This document shows, one piece after another, positions 1 through 7,560 of a DNA stretch of 18,652 bases. The translations under genes and the position numbers were made by a program. Numbering within the stretch: the first letter of the stretch is position 1; each line of letters opens with the position of its first letter. The stretch covers positions 1-18,652 of the forward strand of contig JAEWIW010000003.1 in the NCBI GenBank assembly GCA_023386855.1, written 5' to 3'. The notes beneath the pieces were generated by a model. The model made no database searches. It was given only the letters and a program-made list of their open reading frames with translations, and was not told the DNA's origin. This stretch comes from Bacteroidota bacterium. Its GTDB lineage: Bacteria; Bacteroidota; Bacteroidia; Chitinophagales; Chitinophagaceae.

Positions 1-1
1 G

Positions 2-1684
2 GTCCAGGACCTGGTGGCAGGAGCTACAAGGGAAGAGCTTATCTGGATCAATGGATACCTTACGGGTATTACCAATTCCTTGCAGGAAACAATGCCTTCG
101 TCATCCTCGCCTGCAGCAGCTTCAAAACCACTGGTCAACAAGATCACTATCGCCTACGGAACGGAAACCGGCAATGCAAAAAGACTCGCTTCACAGTTTG
201 CTGCTGAAGTAAAATCAAAAGGAATCAACCCGAAGTTGGTTGGATTAGATCAATACCGTGTCAATGATCTTGCAAAGGAAGAATATTTTCTTGCCATCAT
301 CAGTACCCAGGGTGATGGAGAGCCACCTGCTGCTGCGAAAAAATTCTACGATCATATTCATCTCAATGGTTTTAAAGCAGAAAAATTAAAGTATGCTGTA
401 CTGGCCCTTGGCGATACATCCTATCCCTTGTTTTGCAAGGCAGGGGAAGATGTGGATGCACAACTGGGAAAACTTGGTGGGCAGCGCATCACTGACCTGG
501 TAAAATGTGATACCGATTATGAAGCCGAAGCAAAGGAATGGCTCCATGCTGTTTTAAGTAAGCTTACACAGGCCAATGCATCTGCATCAGTACCTGCTGC
601 TGCAGCGGCAGTAAAGCAGAAAGCCGGAAAGCAGGTGTATACAGGTGAAGTGCTTTCCATTGTTAATCTAAATGATCGTGGTTCGAACAAAGAAACTTAC
701 CATATCGAGATTGCTGCCGAAGAAGTGGCTTACCAGCCAGGCGATTCCATTGGCATCGTTCCGCATAATGACCGGTCAATGGTGCAGGCCATACTGGATA
801 CTGCAGGTGCGAACGGAGACCAGCCTTTGCAATTCCGTGGGCAGGACATAACATTGTATGAACTGCTTCAAACAAAACTGAATATATGTTACCTGCCCGA
901 AAGAGTGGTGAAGGCATGCGGGGGGTTAATGAAGCAGGAAATACCAGTTTGTAATATCGGTTTGCTCGACCTGCTGAAAATATATTCCCTTCCAACAGGT
1001 GTTTCATTTGAAGAACTTGTGCAGGTGCTGGAACCAATCACACCAAGATTATATTCAATATCTTCTTCACCCGAAGCGCATGGCGGTGAACTACATATCA
1101 CGGTGGCCAAAAATACATTCCAGCTCAATGGAGAAAAAGGATTTGGATTATGCTCCAACTATCTTTCACAGTTTCAACCCGGGCAATCGATAAGCTTTTA
1201 TGTTCACCCGAATAACCGGTTTCGTTTGCCTTCCGCAAACAGGGACCTGGTCATGATTGGACCAGGTACGGGTATTGCGCCTTTCCGGTCTTTTCTTGCA
1301 GAAAGAGATGCAACAGGTGCAACAGGAAAGAACTGGCTATTCTTTGGTGAGCAACATTTTGTTACCGACTTTTTATACCAGACCGAGATCCAGAACTGGC
1401 TTGATACTGGTGTATTGTCGAAAGTAAACCTTGCCTTTTCAAGAGACCAGGAAGAAAAGATCTATGTACAGCACAGGATGCTGCAACAGGCAAAAGAACT
1501 ATATGAATGGATACAGGCAGGTGCATCCATTTATATCTGCGGTGCAAGAGAACCCATGTGTGCAGATGTTGAACAGGCATTGGTACAGATCATTTCAGAA
1601 CAGGCAAACCTTTCGATTGAAGAAGCCGGGTCTTACCTGTCAACACTGGAAGAAGAAGATCGCTTCCTGAAAGATGTTTACTGA
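2..1684 (+). CDS. cysJ: Assimilatory sulfite reductase (NADPH) flavoprotein subunit, 5' partial
   Basis: This is the diflavin subunit that takes electrons from NADPH through FAD and FMN to the CysI hemoprotein, for reduction of sulfite to sulfide in the cytosol. Numbered from the GTG at 14, an FMN-binding flavodoxin domain (about 43-185) carries TETGNAKR, STQGDGEPP and LGDTSYPLFC. A ferredoxin-reductase-type FAD domain follows, with YQPGDSIGIVP and RLYSISSS (near 345). The NADPH domain has MIGPGTGIAPFRSF (near 414) and YICGAREPMC, and the protein ends in the family's usual DVY. The frame stays open to position 2, and the segment LIWINGYLTG aligns with residues around 33-42 of E. coli CysJ. 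I infer that about 20 N-terminal residues lie outside the window and that the GTG at 14 is an internal valine. cysI follows after 51 bases. Confidence 0.96.
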   Translation, partial: VQDLVAGATREELIWINGYLTGITNSLQETMPSSSSPAAASKPLVNKITIAYGTETGNAKRLASQFAAEVKSKGINPKLVGLDQYRVNDLAKEEYFLAIISTQGDGEPPAAAKKFYDHIHLNGFKAEKLKYAVLALGDTSYPLFCKAGEDVDAQLGKLGGQRITDLVKCDTDYEAEAKEWLHAVLSKLTQANASASVPAAAAAVKQKAGKQVYTGEVLSIVNLNDRGSNKETYHIEIAAEEVAYQPGDSIGIVPHNDRSMVQAILDTAGANGDQPLQFRGQDITLYELLQTKLNICYLPERVVKACGGLMKQEIPVCNIGLLDLLKIYSLPTGVSFEELVQVLEPITPRLYSISSSPEAHGGELHITVAKNTFQLNGEKGFGLCSNYLSQFQPGQSISFYVHPNNRFRLPSANRDLVMIGPGTGIAPFRSFLAERDATGATGKNWLFFGEQHFVTDFLYQTEIQNWLDTGVLSKVNLAFSRDQEEKIYVQHRMLQQAKELYEWIQAGASIYICGAREPMCADVEQALVQIISEQANLSIEEAGSYLSTLEEEDRFLKDVY

Positions 1685-1724
1685 TCATACATCAAAATAA
1701 ACCTCATCACATTAACCAATAAAC

Positions 1725-1736
1725 AGGAGTATGCCG
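1725..1736 (+). promoter_or_regulatory. Ribosome binding site that favours the GTG start of cysI
   Basis: AGGAG at 1725-1729 sits 6 bases before the GTG at 1736. It is only 1 base from an out-of-frame ATG at 1731, which is too close for normal initiation there. Clear Shine-Dalgarno sequences are scarce in this window, so this one is informative about the cysI start. Confidence 0.5.
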
Positions 1737-3448
1737 TGCAACGGGGCTCCGCTTTTATTTCAATGGAATCATCAACTGAAAAAGTAAAGAAAACCAGTCA
1801 TGGTTTACGCGGCACCATCAAGGAAAGCCTGCAGGATGAATGGACAGGATCCATGCGCGAGGATGACCAGTCATTACTGAAATTCCATGGCATGTACCAG
1901 CAGGATGACCGTGACAGGCGTGAAGAAAGAGCCGAGAAAAAGCTGGAAAGGCTTTTTTCTTTCATGATAAGACTTCGTTTGGCAGGAGGATTTTTAAAAC
2001 CTGAACAATGGGTTGCTACGCATCATATTGCGGGAGCTCATTCAACAGGAGTGATCAAGATCACCACCAGGCAAACCATACAATTGCATGGTATACTCAA
2101 GTCGCATATCAAACCAACGATACAGGGATTTAATGAAGCGGATCTTACTTCCATCGCCACCTGTGGTGATATCAACCGGAACGTGATCTGCAGTTCACAT
2201 CCCAAACAATCCCCTGTTCATGAAGAAGTGTTTGGATATGCCGACAGGATCAGTAAGATGTTATTGCCTAAAACCCGCGCCTATTACGAGATCTGGCTGG
2301 ATGAAGAAAAGATTGCTGAACGCTCAGAGGAAGATCCATTATACCGTGATCATTATATGCCCAGGAAATTCAAGATCGCCATTGCCATTCCACCTAATAA
2401 TGATGTGGATGTATTTGGTAATGATCTTGGATTGATTGCCATTGTTGAAAACGGGAAACTTCAGGGCTTCAACCTTGCGATAGGTGGCGGACTGGCATCA
2501 ACGCATGGTAACCCTGATACCTATCCAAGGCTTGCTTCAGTGATCGGTTTCGTGGATACTGAAGAGAAGCTGATGAAGGCAATTTACGAAGTGCTTACTG
2601 TTCAGAGGGATTTTGGTAACCGTGAAGATCGCAAGCAGGCAAGACTGAAATATACGGTGGATAAGTATGGAGTGGATTTTTACAGGAATGAAGTAGAAAA
2701 GCGTACGGGATTTAAGTTTGATGCACCAAGGCCATTCACTTTCACGGAAAGAAAAGATTATTATGGATGGGAGCAGAACCATGAAGGACTCTGGTATTAT
2801 ACCGTTTTCATTGAGAACGGCCGTGTGCTCGATGATGAACAACTTAAATTAAAAACGGCCCTGCTTGAAGTGGCTGAAACAGGAAAAGCCAATTTCAGGT
2901 TTACCTGTAACCAGAACCTTATTCTCAGTGATATCAAAGACTTCGATAAAGAAACCATTGAAGCTATCCTCAACAAGTATGGAGTTATTGAACATACAGA
3001 AAATGCAAGCCTTTTAAGAAAGCATGCCATGGCCTGTGTTGCCCTGAATACCTGTCCACTGGCCCTTGCAGAAGGACAACGTTACCTGCCTGAGTTATTA
3101 TCCAAGATTGAACCACTGTATGCAAAGCATGGATTGGCCAGCCAGGAATTGATCATCAGGATGACGGGTTGCCCCAATGGATGCGGAAGATCTTATCTCT
3201 CCGAAATTGGTTTTGTAGGAACTGCCTATGGAAGGTACAATTTGCATCTTGGGGCCGACAGGCAGGGACAAAGATTGAACAGGATCTATAAGGAAAGCTT
3301 AAATGAAGAGCAGATACTCGAAGAGCTGGATAATCTTTTCGGGGTTTATGCTGCGGAAAGAAATGCAGGTGAAGGATTTGGAGATTTCTGTATTAGGAAG
3401 GGATGGGTGCCGGAAGAGTCGGAATGGAAAACCATAAAAACATCATAG
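1736..3448 (+). CDS. cysI: Sulfite reductase (NADPH) hemoprotein beta-component
   Basis: This is the catalytic subunit that reduces sulfite to sulfide with six electrons at a coupled siroheme and 4Fe-4S centre. Counted from the GTG at 1736 the protein is 570 residues. The four cluster cysteines fall at 434 and 440 (CVALNTC) and 479 and 483 (CPNGC), the same length and positions I recall for E. coli CysI. The siroheme and sulfite-binding basic residues are also visible, in KITTRQTIQLHG, GDINRNVICSSHP and KFKIAIAIPP. An AGGAG at 1725-1729 lies 6 bases before the GTG and supports that start. The first ATG in frame, at 1763, has no Shine-Dalgarno but is possible and would shorten the protein by 9 residues. 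The neighbouring cysJ argues for NADPH rather than ferredoxin as the electron source. The 3' end overlaps the next gene. Confidence 0.96.
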   Translation: MQRGSAFISMESSTEKVKKTSHGLRGTIKESLQDEWTGSMREDDQSLLKFHGMYQQDDRDRREERAEKKLERLFSFMIRLRLAGGFLKPEQWVATHHIAGAHSTGVIKITTRQTIQLHGILKSHIKPTIQGFNEADLTSIATCGDINRNVICSSHPKQSPVHEEVFGYADRISKMLLPKTRAYYEIWLDEEKIAERSEEDPLYRDHYMPRKFKIAIAIPPNNDVDVFGNDLGLIAIVENGKLQGFNLAIGGGLASTHGNPDTYPRLASVIGFVDTEEKLMKAIYEVLTVQRDFGNREDRKQARLKYTVDKYGVDFYRNEVEKRTGFKFDAPRPFTFTERKDYYGWEQNHEGLWYYTVFIENGRVLDDEQLKLKTALLEVAETGKANFRFTCNQNLILSDIKDFDKETIEAILNKYGVIEHTENASLLRKHAMACVALNTCPLALAEGQRYLPELLSKIEPLYAKHGLASQELIIRMTGCPNGCGRSYLSEIGFVGTAYGRYNLHLGADRQGQRLNRIYKESLNEEQILEELDNLFGVYAAERNAGEGFGDFCIRKGWVPEESEWKTIKTS

Positions 3449-4941
3449 TGGAAAAGCAGGTGATCACACAACATACCGAGCAGCACAAGGGAAACAGGCT
3501 ATTCCCGGTTTTTTTAAAACTGGAAGTACTATCCGTGTTGCTGGTCGGCGGTGGCAAAGTGGCTTTGGAAAAACTCAGGGCCATTCTTGACAATGCACCT
3601 GCTGCAAAAATAACTTTGGTAGGCATCACGGTGAGTGATGCAATCAAAGCACTTGCTCAACAGTATGAACAGCTCAGCTGGGTGGAAAGAGCTTACCAGC
3701 CGGGTGATGCCGCCGATTATGACCTGGTATTTGTGGCAGTTGATATTCCCGAAGCGAGCAGGATTATCCAGGAAGATGTGCGTTATTATGGAAAGCTGGT
3801 CAATGTTGCTGACCGTCCAGAGTTATGTGATTTCTATCTTGGATCCATTGTACAGAAAGGAAGCCTCAAGATCGGGATATCTACCAATGGCAAATCACCA
3901 ACGATCGCTAAAAGATTGAAGGAAACATTGAATCATGCGCTGCCCAATGAACTGGAAGATGTATTGCAGAATATGAGCACCATACGATCAAACCTGAATG
4001 GCAACTTTGAGTATAAGGTCAAAAAGCTGAATTCCATTACAAGGGTTTTGGTTGAAAAGGAAAAGAATGACCGGTGGAAAAAGATCGCTACCTATTCGCT
4101 CTTTGCTTTTGCACTAATGCTCATTGGTCATTTTATTTTTTCTTATGTACCCTTCCGGCAGATCGCTGCTGATGGTGTTGATTTTTATAAAACCCTTGAC
4201 CCGAACTTTCACTGGATGGTGCTTGCAGGATTTATTGCACAACTCGTGGATGGGGCACTGGGCATGGGTTATGGCGTTACCAGTACCACGATATTATTAT
4301 CGTCAGGTGTTAACCTTGCATCTATCAGTGGCAGCATTCACACGGCTGAAATGTTTGCCAGTGGTGCATCGGGGTATAGTCATTACAAGTTTGGAAATGT
4401 AAACAAAAAACTGTTCAGGATCCTGTTGATACCCGGTGTAATTGGTGCAGTGCTGGGTGCAGTGCTGTTAAGTAAATATGGTGATTCACATGCGCAATAT
4501 TTAAAACCGATTCTTGCCGTATATACTTTGTTTTTGGGTATCAGGATCTTTGTGAATGCATTCCGTGAACAGAAGAACCAGAAAAAATTCAAGCGCTATG
4601 GATGGCTTGCAGGTATTGGGGGCTTCGTTGATTCCTTTGGCGGAGGCGGGTGGGGCCCGATTGTAACAACTACACTGATCACGAAGGGAAGAAGTCCAAA
4701 ATATGTTATTGGTTCGGTGAGCCTGACCGAGTTTTTTGTAACCCTGGCAAGTGCTTTCACCTTCTTCACTATGCTTGGTGTTTCTCACTGGCAGGTGATC
4801 GTAGCACTGGTAATCGGTGGGTTTGCAGCAGCTCCACTGGCAGCAAAACTAACCGGTAAACTTCCACGTAAAACCTCCTTTATATTATTGGGTATATTGG
4901 TGATCATCTGGAGCCTGAGGATATTGCTCAAGATATTTTAA
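3403..4941 (+). CDS. Fusion of precorrin-2 dehydrogenase/sirohydrochlorin ferrochelatase (CysG-N/Met8) with a TauE/SafE (TSUP) permease
   Basis: The N-terminal part (about 30-180) is a siroheme synthase domain. It has the NAD-binding VLLVGGGKVALEK, the NVADRP motif whose Asp (137) matches the catalytic Asp of CysG/Met8, and ISTNGKSPTIAKRL. It would oxidise precorrin-2 and insert iron to make siroheme, the CysI cofactor. After a charged linker a membrane segment begins near 227. A TauE/SafE domain then runs from about 258 to 512, with DGALGMGYG and the internally repeated DSFGGGGWGP half, giving about eight membrane segments. TSUP proteins move sulfite, sulfonates or thiosulfate. There is no SUMT methyltransferase domain, so precorrin-2 must be made elsewhere. 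The start is uncertain: ATG 3403, ATG 3424, or a GTG at 3448 overlapping the cysI stop (TAGTG). All three imply translational coupling to cysI. Confidence 0.9.
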   Translation: MGAGRVGMENHKNIIVEKQVITQHTEQHKGNRLFPVFLKLEVLSVLLVGGGKVALEKLRAILDNAPAAKITLVGITVSDAIKALAQQYEQLSWVERAYQPGDAADYDLVFVAVDIPEASRIIQEDVRYYGKLVNVADRPELCDFYLGSIVQKGSLKIGISTNGKSPTIAKRLKETLNHALPNELEDVLQNMSTIRSNLNGNFEYKVKKLNSITRVLVEKEKNDRWKKIATYSLFAFALMLIGHFIFSYVPFRQIAADGVDFYKTLDPNFHWMVLAGFIAQLVDGALGMGYGVTSTTILLSSGVNLASISGSIHTAEMFASGASGYSHYKFGNVNKKLFRILLIPGVIGAVLGAVLLSKYGDSHAQYLKPILAVYTLFLGIRIFVNAFREQKNQKKFKRYGWLAGIGGFVDSFGGGGWGPIVTTTLITKGRSPKYVIGSVSLTEFFVTLASAFTFFTMLGVSHWQVIVALVIGGFAAAPLAAKLTGKLPRKTSFILLGILVIIWSLRILLKIF

Positions 4942-5011
4942 TAACAGTATCCATTAGTGACCTGCTGTGATCACTTGTAGCATGGAATATTGCTCAAATA
5001 TTCTAAATAAC
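4919..5011 (+). repeat. Imperfect direct repeat of the 3' end of the siroheme/TauE fusion gene
   Basis: The end of the gene, starting ATATTGCTCAA at 4921, is repeated with a few changes from 4987, again starting ATATTGCTCAA. Both copies are followed by an AT-rich ATATT...AATAAC tail, at 4945 and 5011. The copies span about 27 bases and are offset by 66. The second copy runs into the stop of the convergent gene. It looks like a small decayed duplication. No function is evident. Confidence 0.5.
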
Positions 5012-5461
5012 GCCAGCGTTATTATCCTTCTTCCTGGCAACATATTTCTTTTGTGAATAATAAAAGAAAATATGCAGCGGCAACACCAAGAAAAGAAAAT
5101 CCTGTGCTGTTATATTTTCTATGGGACCCCCGAAGAGTTGGTCTACAAAAGGTTTTATGATAACATGAATTACTCCTGCAAAAAGGGCTATCCCCAGCAC
5201 TTTTAACCGGAAGAAAAAAGACTGTTCATTTTCTATTTTTCCCTTTGCCCATGCGATCATGAATAAACCTGCAATTATCAGGTTCTTTGAAAATAATTTA
5301 AGGGTATCTTTTGACATCCCTGTGAATTCAATGCCAGAGAAGGCAAAACCAATGATGGCCAGCAGGCTGAATACGACAAGGGCAATTCCAATTGTTCTGA
5401 AATAGCGAGGTAACAATATTATTTTTTCTTTGGGCAAGGATGCGGCGGTGCCGGTTTTCAT
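5003..5461 (-). CDS. Small four-helix integral membrane protein of unknown function
   Basis: I do not recognise a named family. The ATG at 5461 gives 152 residues. An upstream in-frame start at 5503 would add 14 residues that overlap the region needed by the divergent gene, so I prefer 5461. Four hydrophobic stretches are visible, roughly at 22-42, 58-72, 84-105 and 120-137. The N-terminus is hydrophilic and slightly basic, and the C-terminus is strongly basic (QKKYVARKKDN), which suggests both ends are cytosolic. There is no catalytic motif. The gene is convergent with the sulfite operon and divergent from the VOC gene. Its last codons lie in an 8-bp inverted repeat. Confidence 0.75.
   Translation of the reverse strand: MKTGTAASLPKEKIILLPRYFRTIGIALVVFSLLAIIGFAFSGIEFTGMSKDTLKLFSKNLIIAGLFMIAWAKGKIENEQSFFFRLKVLGIALFAGVIHVIIKPFVDQLFGGPIENITAQDFLFLVLPLHIFFYYSQKKYVARKKDNNAGVI
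5006..5023. terminator. Inverted repeat at convergent gene ends
   Basis: AATAACGC (5006-5013) and GCGTTATT (5016-5023) are perfect complements separated by two bases, so the hairpin would open to a loop of about six. It covers the last codons of the minus-strand gene and follows the plus-strand operon. It may work as a terminator in either direction, but neither side has a clear T-run. Confidence 0.3.
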
Positions 5462-5522
5462 GATATGATAAGTTTGAAGGGTTAATATAGAAACTTTGTT
5501 CAATAAATCCTATATTGATAAT

Positions 5523-5906
5523 ATGGAAACGACAGCTACCACACTTCTGCAAGGCATTGATACTATTCTTATCAGGGTTAGCGATATCGCTAAGGCAAAA
5601 CAATGGTATACATCTGCATTAGGATTGAAGCCCATTTGGGAAGATCCCAATAGTAACCTTGTGGTGTTCGATACCAATGGTATTACGAGCCTTACCCTTA
5701 TGCAATCTGAACAACCGCTTGAAAGGATTAAAGAAACCGGCACCTTCCCCATATTCAAAACTGGTGATGCTGCGGCATTAAAGCAATTGCTTGAACAAAG
5801 AGGTGTTGTAACCAGTGAACTGGTGGAAGATGAATATGTATGCTATTTTACTTTTCATGATGATGATGGCAATATGCTTGAGGCCTGCCAGGTAAAAGAA
5901 TCCTAA
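5523..5906 (+). CDS. VOC-superfamily (glyoxalase/bleomycin-resistance-like) protein
   Basis: This is a 127-residue single-chain protein with the paired beta-alpha-beta-beta-beta pattern of the vicinal oxygen chelate fold. The first half opens with DTILIRVSDIAKAKQWYTSA followed by LGLKP, and the end has YFTFHDDDGNMLEACQV, the usual VOC terminus in which a Glu binds metal. The substrate cannot be read from the sequence; members include glyoxalase I, dioxygenases and antibiotic-binding proteins. The ATG at 5523 is chosen because the frame upstream offers only a TTG at 5496. The gene is divergent from the membrane protein gene by about 60 bases and is followed by a 92-base gap. Confidence 0.88.
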   Translation: METTATTLLQGIDTILIRVSDIAKAKQWYTSALGLKPIWEDPNSNLVVFDTNGITSLTLMQSEQPLERIKETGTFPIFKTGDAAALKQLLEQRGVVTSELVEDEYVCYFTFHDDDGNMLEACQVKES

Positions 5907-5998
5907 AGTACCAAATCAATTCATGTTTCATTTAATATATTATAATCCAGCTTAAGCCCCTTTGAATACTTTATATATCATCAACCAACTTTAATAGT

Positions 5999-6898
5999 AT
6001 GAAAGAGATCAACAAGCAGGACATCAAACAGGAAGTTTTTGACCTGTACGATGATTATGTTCATGACCGCATTAAGCGCCGCGATTTTATGCAGCAACTT
6101 TCATTGTACGCGGTAGGGGGTTTAACGGTATCATCATTAATGAGTTTTCTTGCACCTGATTATAAAGGAACCATCCAGGTTACAGCCCAGGATCCGCGTA
6201 TTAAATCGGAATATATAACTTATGATAGTCCAAAAGGGGGAGGCAAGATCAAGGCCTTGTTATCAAGGCCCGCTGAAGCCAGTGGGAAGTTGGGAGGTAT
6301 CGTTGTAGTGCATGAGAACCGTGGACTGAATCCCTATATTGAAGATGTGGGAAGGAGGGCGGCATTGGCAGGATTTATTTCCATTGCACCGGATGCGCTT
6401 ACCCCTCTTGGAGGCTACCCTGGGGATGATGATAAGGGACGAGAAATGCAAAGCAAGCGTAACCGCGATGAAATGCTGGAAGACTTTATTGCCGCATTCG
6501 ATTACCTCAAAGCTCACCCGGATTGTAATGGAAAAGTAGGCGTTGTAGGTTTCTGTTTCGGCGGTTGGATCGCCAATATGATGGCGGTACGGCTTCCTTC
6601 TCTTGCTGCTGCCGTTCCTTTTTACGGTGGACAACCATCTGCGGAGGATGCGGCTAAGATCAAGGCCCCGCTTCAATTGCATTATGCGGAACTGGACAAG
6701 CGCGTGAACGAAGGATGGCCTGCTTATGAAGCTGCCCTAAAGGAGCACCATAAACAGTACACCATGTACATGTACCCTAATGTGAACCATGGGTTCCATA
6801 ATGATTCAACTCCACGCTATGATAAAGCAGCGGCTGAACTGGCATGGAGCAGGACAATTGAGTTCTTTAAAAAAGAATTGCAACCGGATCACTCATAA
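5999..6898 (+). CDS. Tat-exported dienelactone hydrolase family protein
   Basis: This is an alpha/beta hydrolase of the carboxymethylenebutenolidase family. The N-terminus has a twin-arginine signal, KRRDFM, followed by a hydrophobic stretch ([17 protein letters not shown]), so the protein is probably exported folded to the periplasm. The signal starts about 25 residues in, after a charged leader, a layout common in Bacteroidota homologues. The nucleophile elbow is GFCFGG with Cys186. The other likely triad members are Asp233 (AELDKRV) and His264 (NVNHGFHND), giving the Cys-Asp-His triad typical of dienelactone hydrolases rather than Ser. The HENRGL motif near residue 105 is also characteristic. 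The true substrate is unknown. The gene ends before a terminator-like hairpin. Confidence 0.9.
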   Translation: MKEINKQDIKQEVFDLYDDYVHDRIKRRDFMQQLSLYAVGGLTVSSLMSFLAPDYKGTIQVTAQDPRIKSEYITYDSPKGGGKIKALLSRPAEASGKLGGIVVVHENRGLNPYIEDVGRRAALAGFISIAPDALTPLGGYPGDDDKGREMQSKRNRDEMLEDFIAAFDYLKAHPDCNGKVGVVGFCFGGWIANMMAVRLPSLAAAVPFYGGQPSAEDAAKIKAPLQLHYAELDKRVNEGWPAYEAALKEHHKQYTMYMYPNVNHGFHNDSTPRYDKAAAELAWSRTIEFFKKELQPDHS

Positions 6899-6919
6899 GC
6901 ATAACAACATAACGAATGT

Positions 6920-6949
6920 CCAGGTGGTTTCAAACCGACCTGGTTTCTC
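6920..6949 (+). terminator. Likely intrinsic terminator of the dienelactone hydrolase gene
   Basis: CCAGGT (6920-6925) pairs with ACCTGG (6938-6943). Inside it GGTT pairs with AACC around a short TCA loop, with one bulged G, and TTTCTC follows directly. The stem begins 22 bases after the stop codon. The T-run is short, so this is a moderate call. Confidence 0.45.
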
Positions 6950-7056
6950 ATCATTCCCATGGCCCGGCTATGATCAAACGGTCGCCCAGCCTGAATTGTG
7001 CTGTCCCTTTATTGATGACCTGAGCCGGAACCATTATCTTTACGGAAATTTTTCAA

Positions 7057-7476
7057 ATGACCAGGATTGAAATGAGTCGCGTGAGTGGCGACTACGGCTT
7101 TGAAGCAAAAGATACCAATGGACATACCGTAAGAATGGATACCAGCCCAGAAACCGGTGGGCAAAACTTTGGTGTTCGACCCATGCAAATGGTATTGATG
7201 GGACTGGCCGGTTGCAGTGGCATTGATATCGTTTCCATTTTGAAGAAGCAGCGCCAGGATCTCAAGGACATCAAAACCTATATTGAAGCAGAGCGGCAGA
7301 AAGATGTTGAGCCTTCGCTTTGGGAAAAAGTTACCATCGTGTTTGAATTATATGGTGAGCTTGACCGCGATAAGGCGGAAAGGGCCTGTGCACTTTCCAT
7401 GGACAAATACTGCTCTGTAGCAGAAACCCTCCGCAAGTCGGGCACTAGGCTCGAGTGGAGAATGGAACTCAAATAA
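7057..7476 (+). CDS. OsmC family (peroxiredoxin-like) protein
   Basis: This is a 139-residue OsmC/Ohr-fold protein. The two reactive cysteines of the family are present, Cys53 in the helix GLAGCSGIDIVSIL and Cys119 in SMDKYCSVAETL. These proteins reduce organic or inorganic hydroperoxides using dithiols, generally in the cytosol. Within the superfamily the spacing and the GRP-like TGGQNFGVRPMQ segment look more like the YhfA/OsmC-like branch than Ohr, but this is not decisive. A stretch of about 160 bases separates it from the hydrolase upstream. metZ begins 84 bases downstream, after a T-run and a GC-rich palindrome. A sulfur-linked role is possible from context only. Confidence 0.9.
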   Translation: MTRIEMSRVSGDYGFEAKDTNGHTVRMDTSPETGGQNFGVRPMQMVLMGLAGCSGIDIVSILKKQRQDLKDIKTYIEAERQKDVEPSLWEKVTIVFELYGELDRDKAERACALSMDKYCSVAETLRKSGTRLEWRMELK

Positions 7477-7500
7477 GGATAATTTTTTTCTTCATCTACC

Positions 7501-7543
7501 ACCCCGTGGCACGGGGGCGTGGCACGGCCCCGTGCCACGGGGT
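7501..7543. repeat. GC-rich nested palindrome (REP-like) before metZ
   Basis: Two 16-base arms, 7501-7516 and 7528-7543, are perfect inverted repeats around an 11-base spacer. Each arm is itself nearly palindromic (CCCCGTG, one base, CACGGGG), and the spacer carries the same CGTGGCACG core, so the core occurs three times in 43 bases. The block is far more GC-rich than its surroundings. It ends 17 bases before the metZ ATG and lies just after a T7 run that follows osmC. It could be a dispersed REP/BIME-type element, a terminator or attenuator, or a 5'-UTR structure. I see no second copy in this window. Confidence 0.75.
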
Positions 7544-7560
7544 CTATTAAACCAACCAAT

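Noticed and set aside
663..1037. Antisense 124-residue ORF inside cysJ
   Set aside because: It overlaps conserved FAD-domain coding sequence and has no recognisable motif.
4948..4983. Terminator after the siroheme/TauE gene (AGTGA...TCACT)
   Set aside because: The stem is only 5 bp and no T-run follows.
6789..7070. A 93-residue ORF after the dienelactone hydrolase
   Set aside because: It is the out-of-frame shadow of that gene's end, with low-complexity His/Asn content, and runs through a likely terminator.
7519..7560. GTG 7519 as the metZ start
   Set aside because: It lies inside the palindrome and adds residues absent from the family. ATG 7561 fits homologues.
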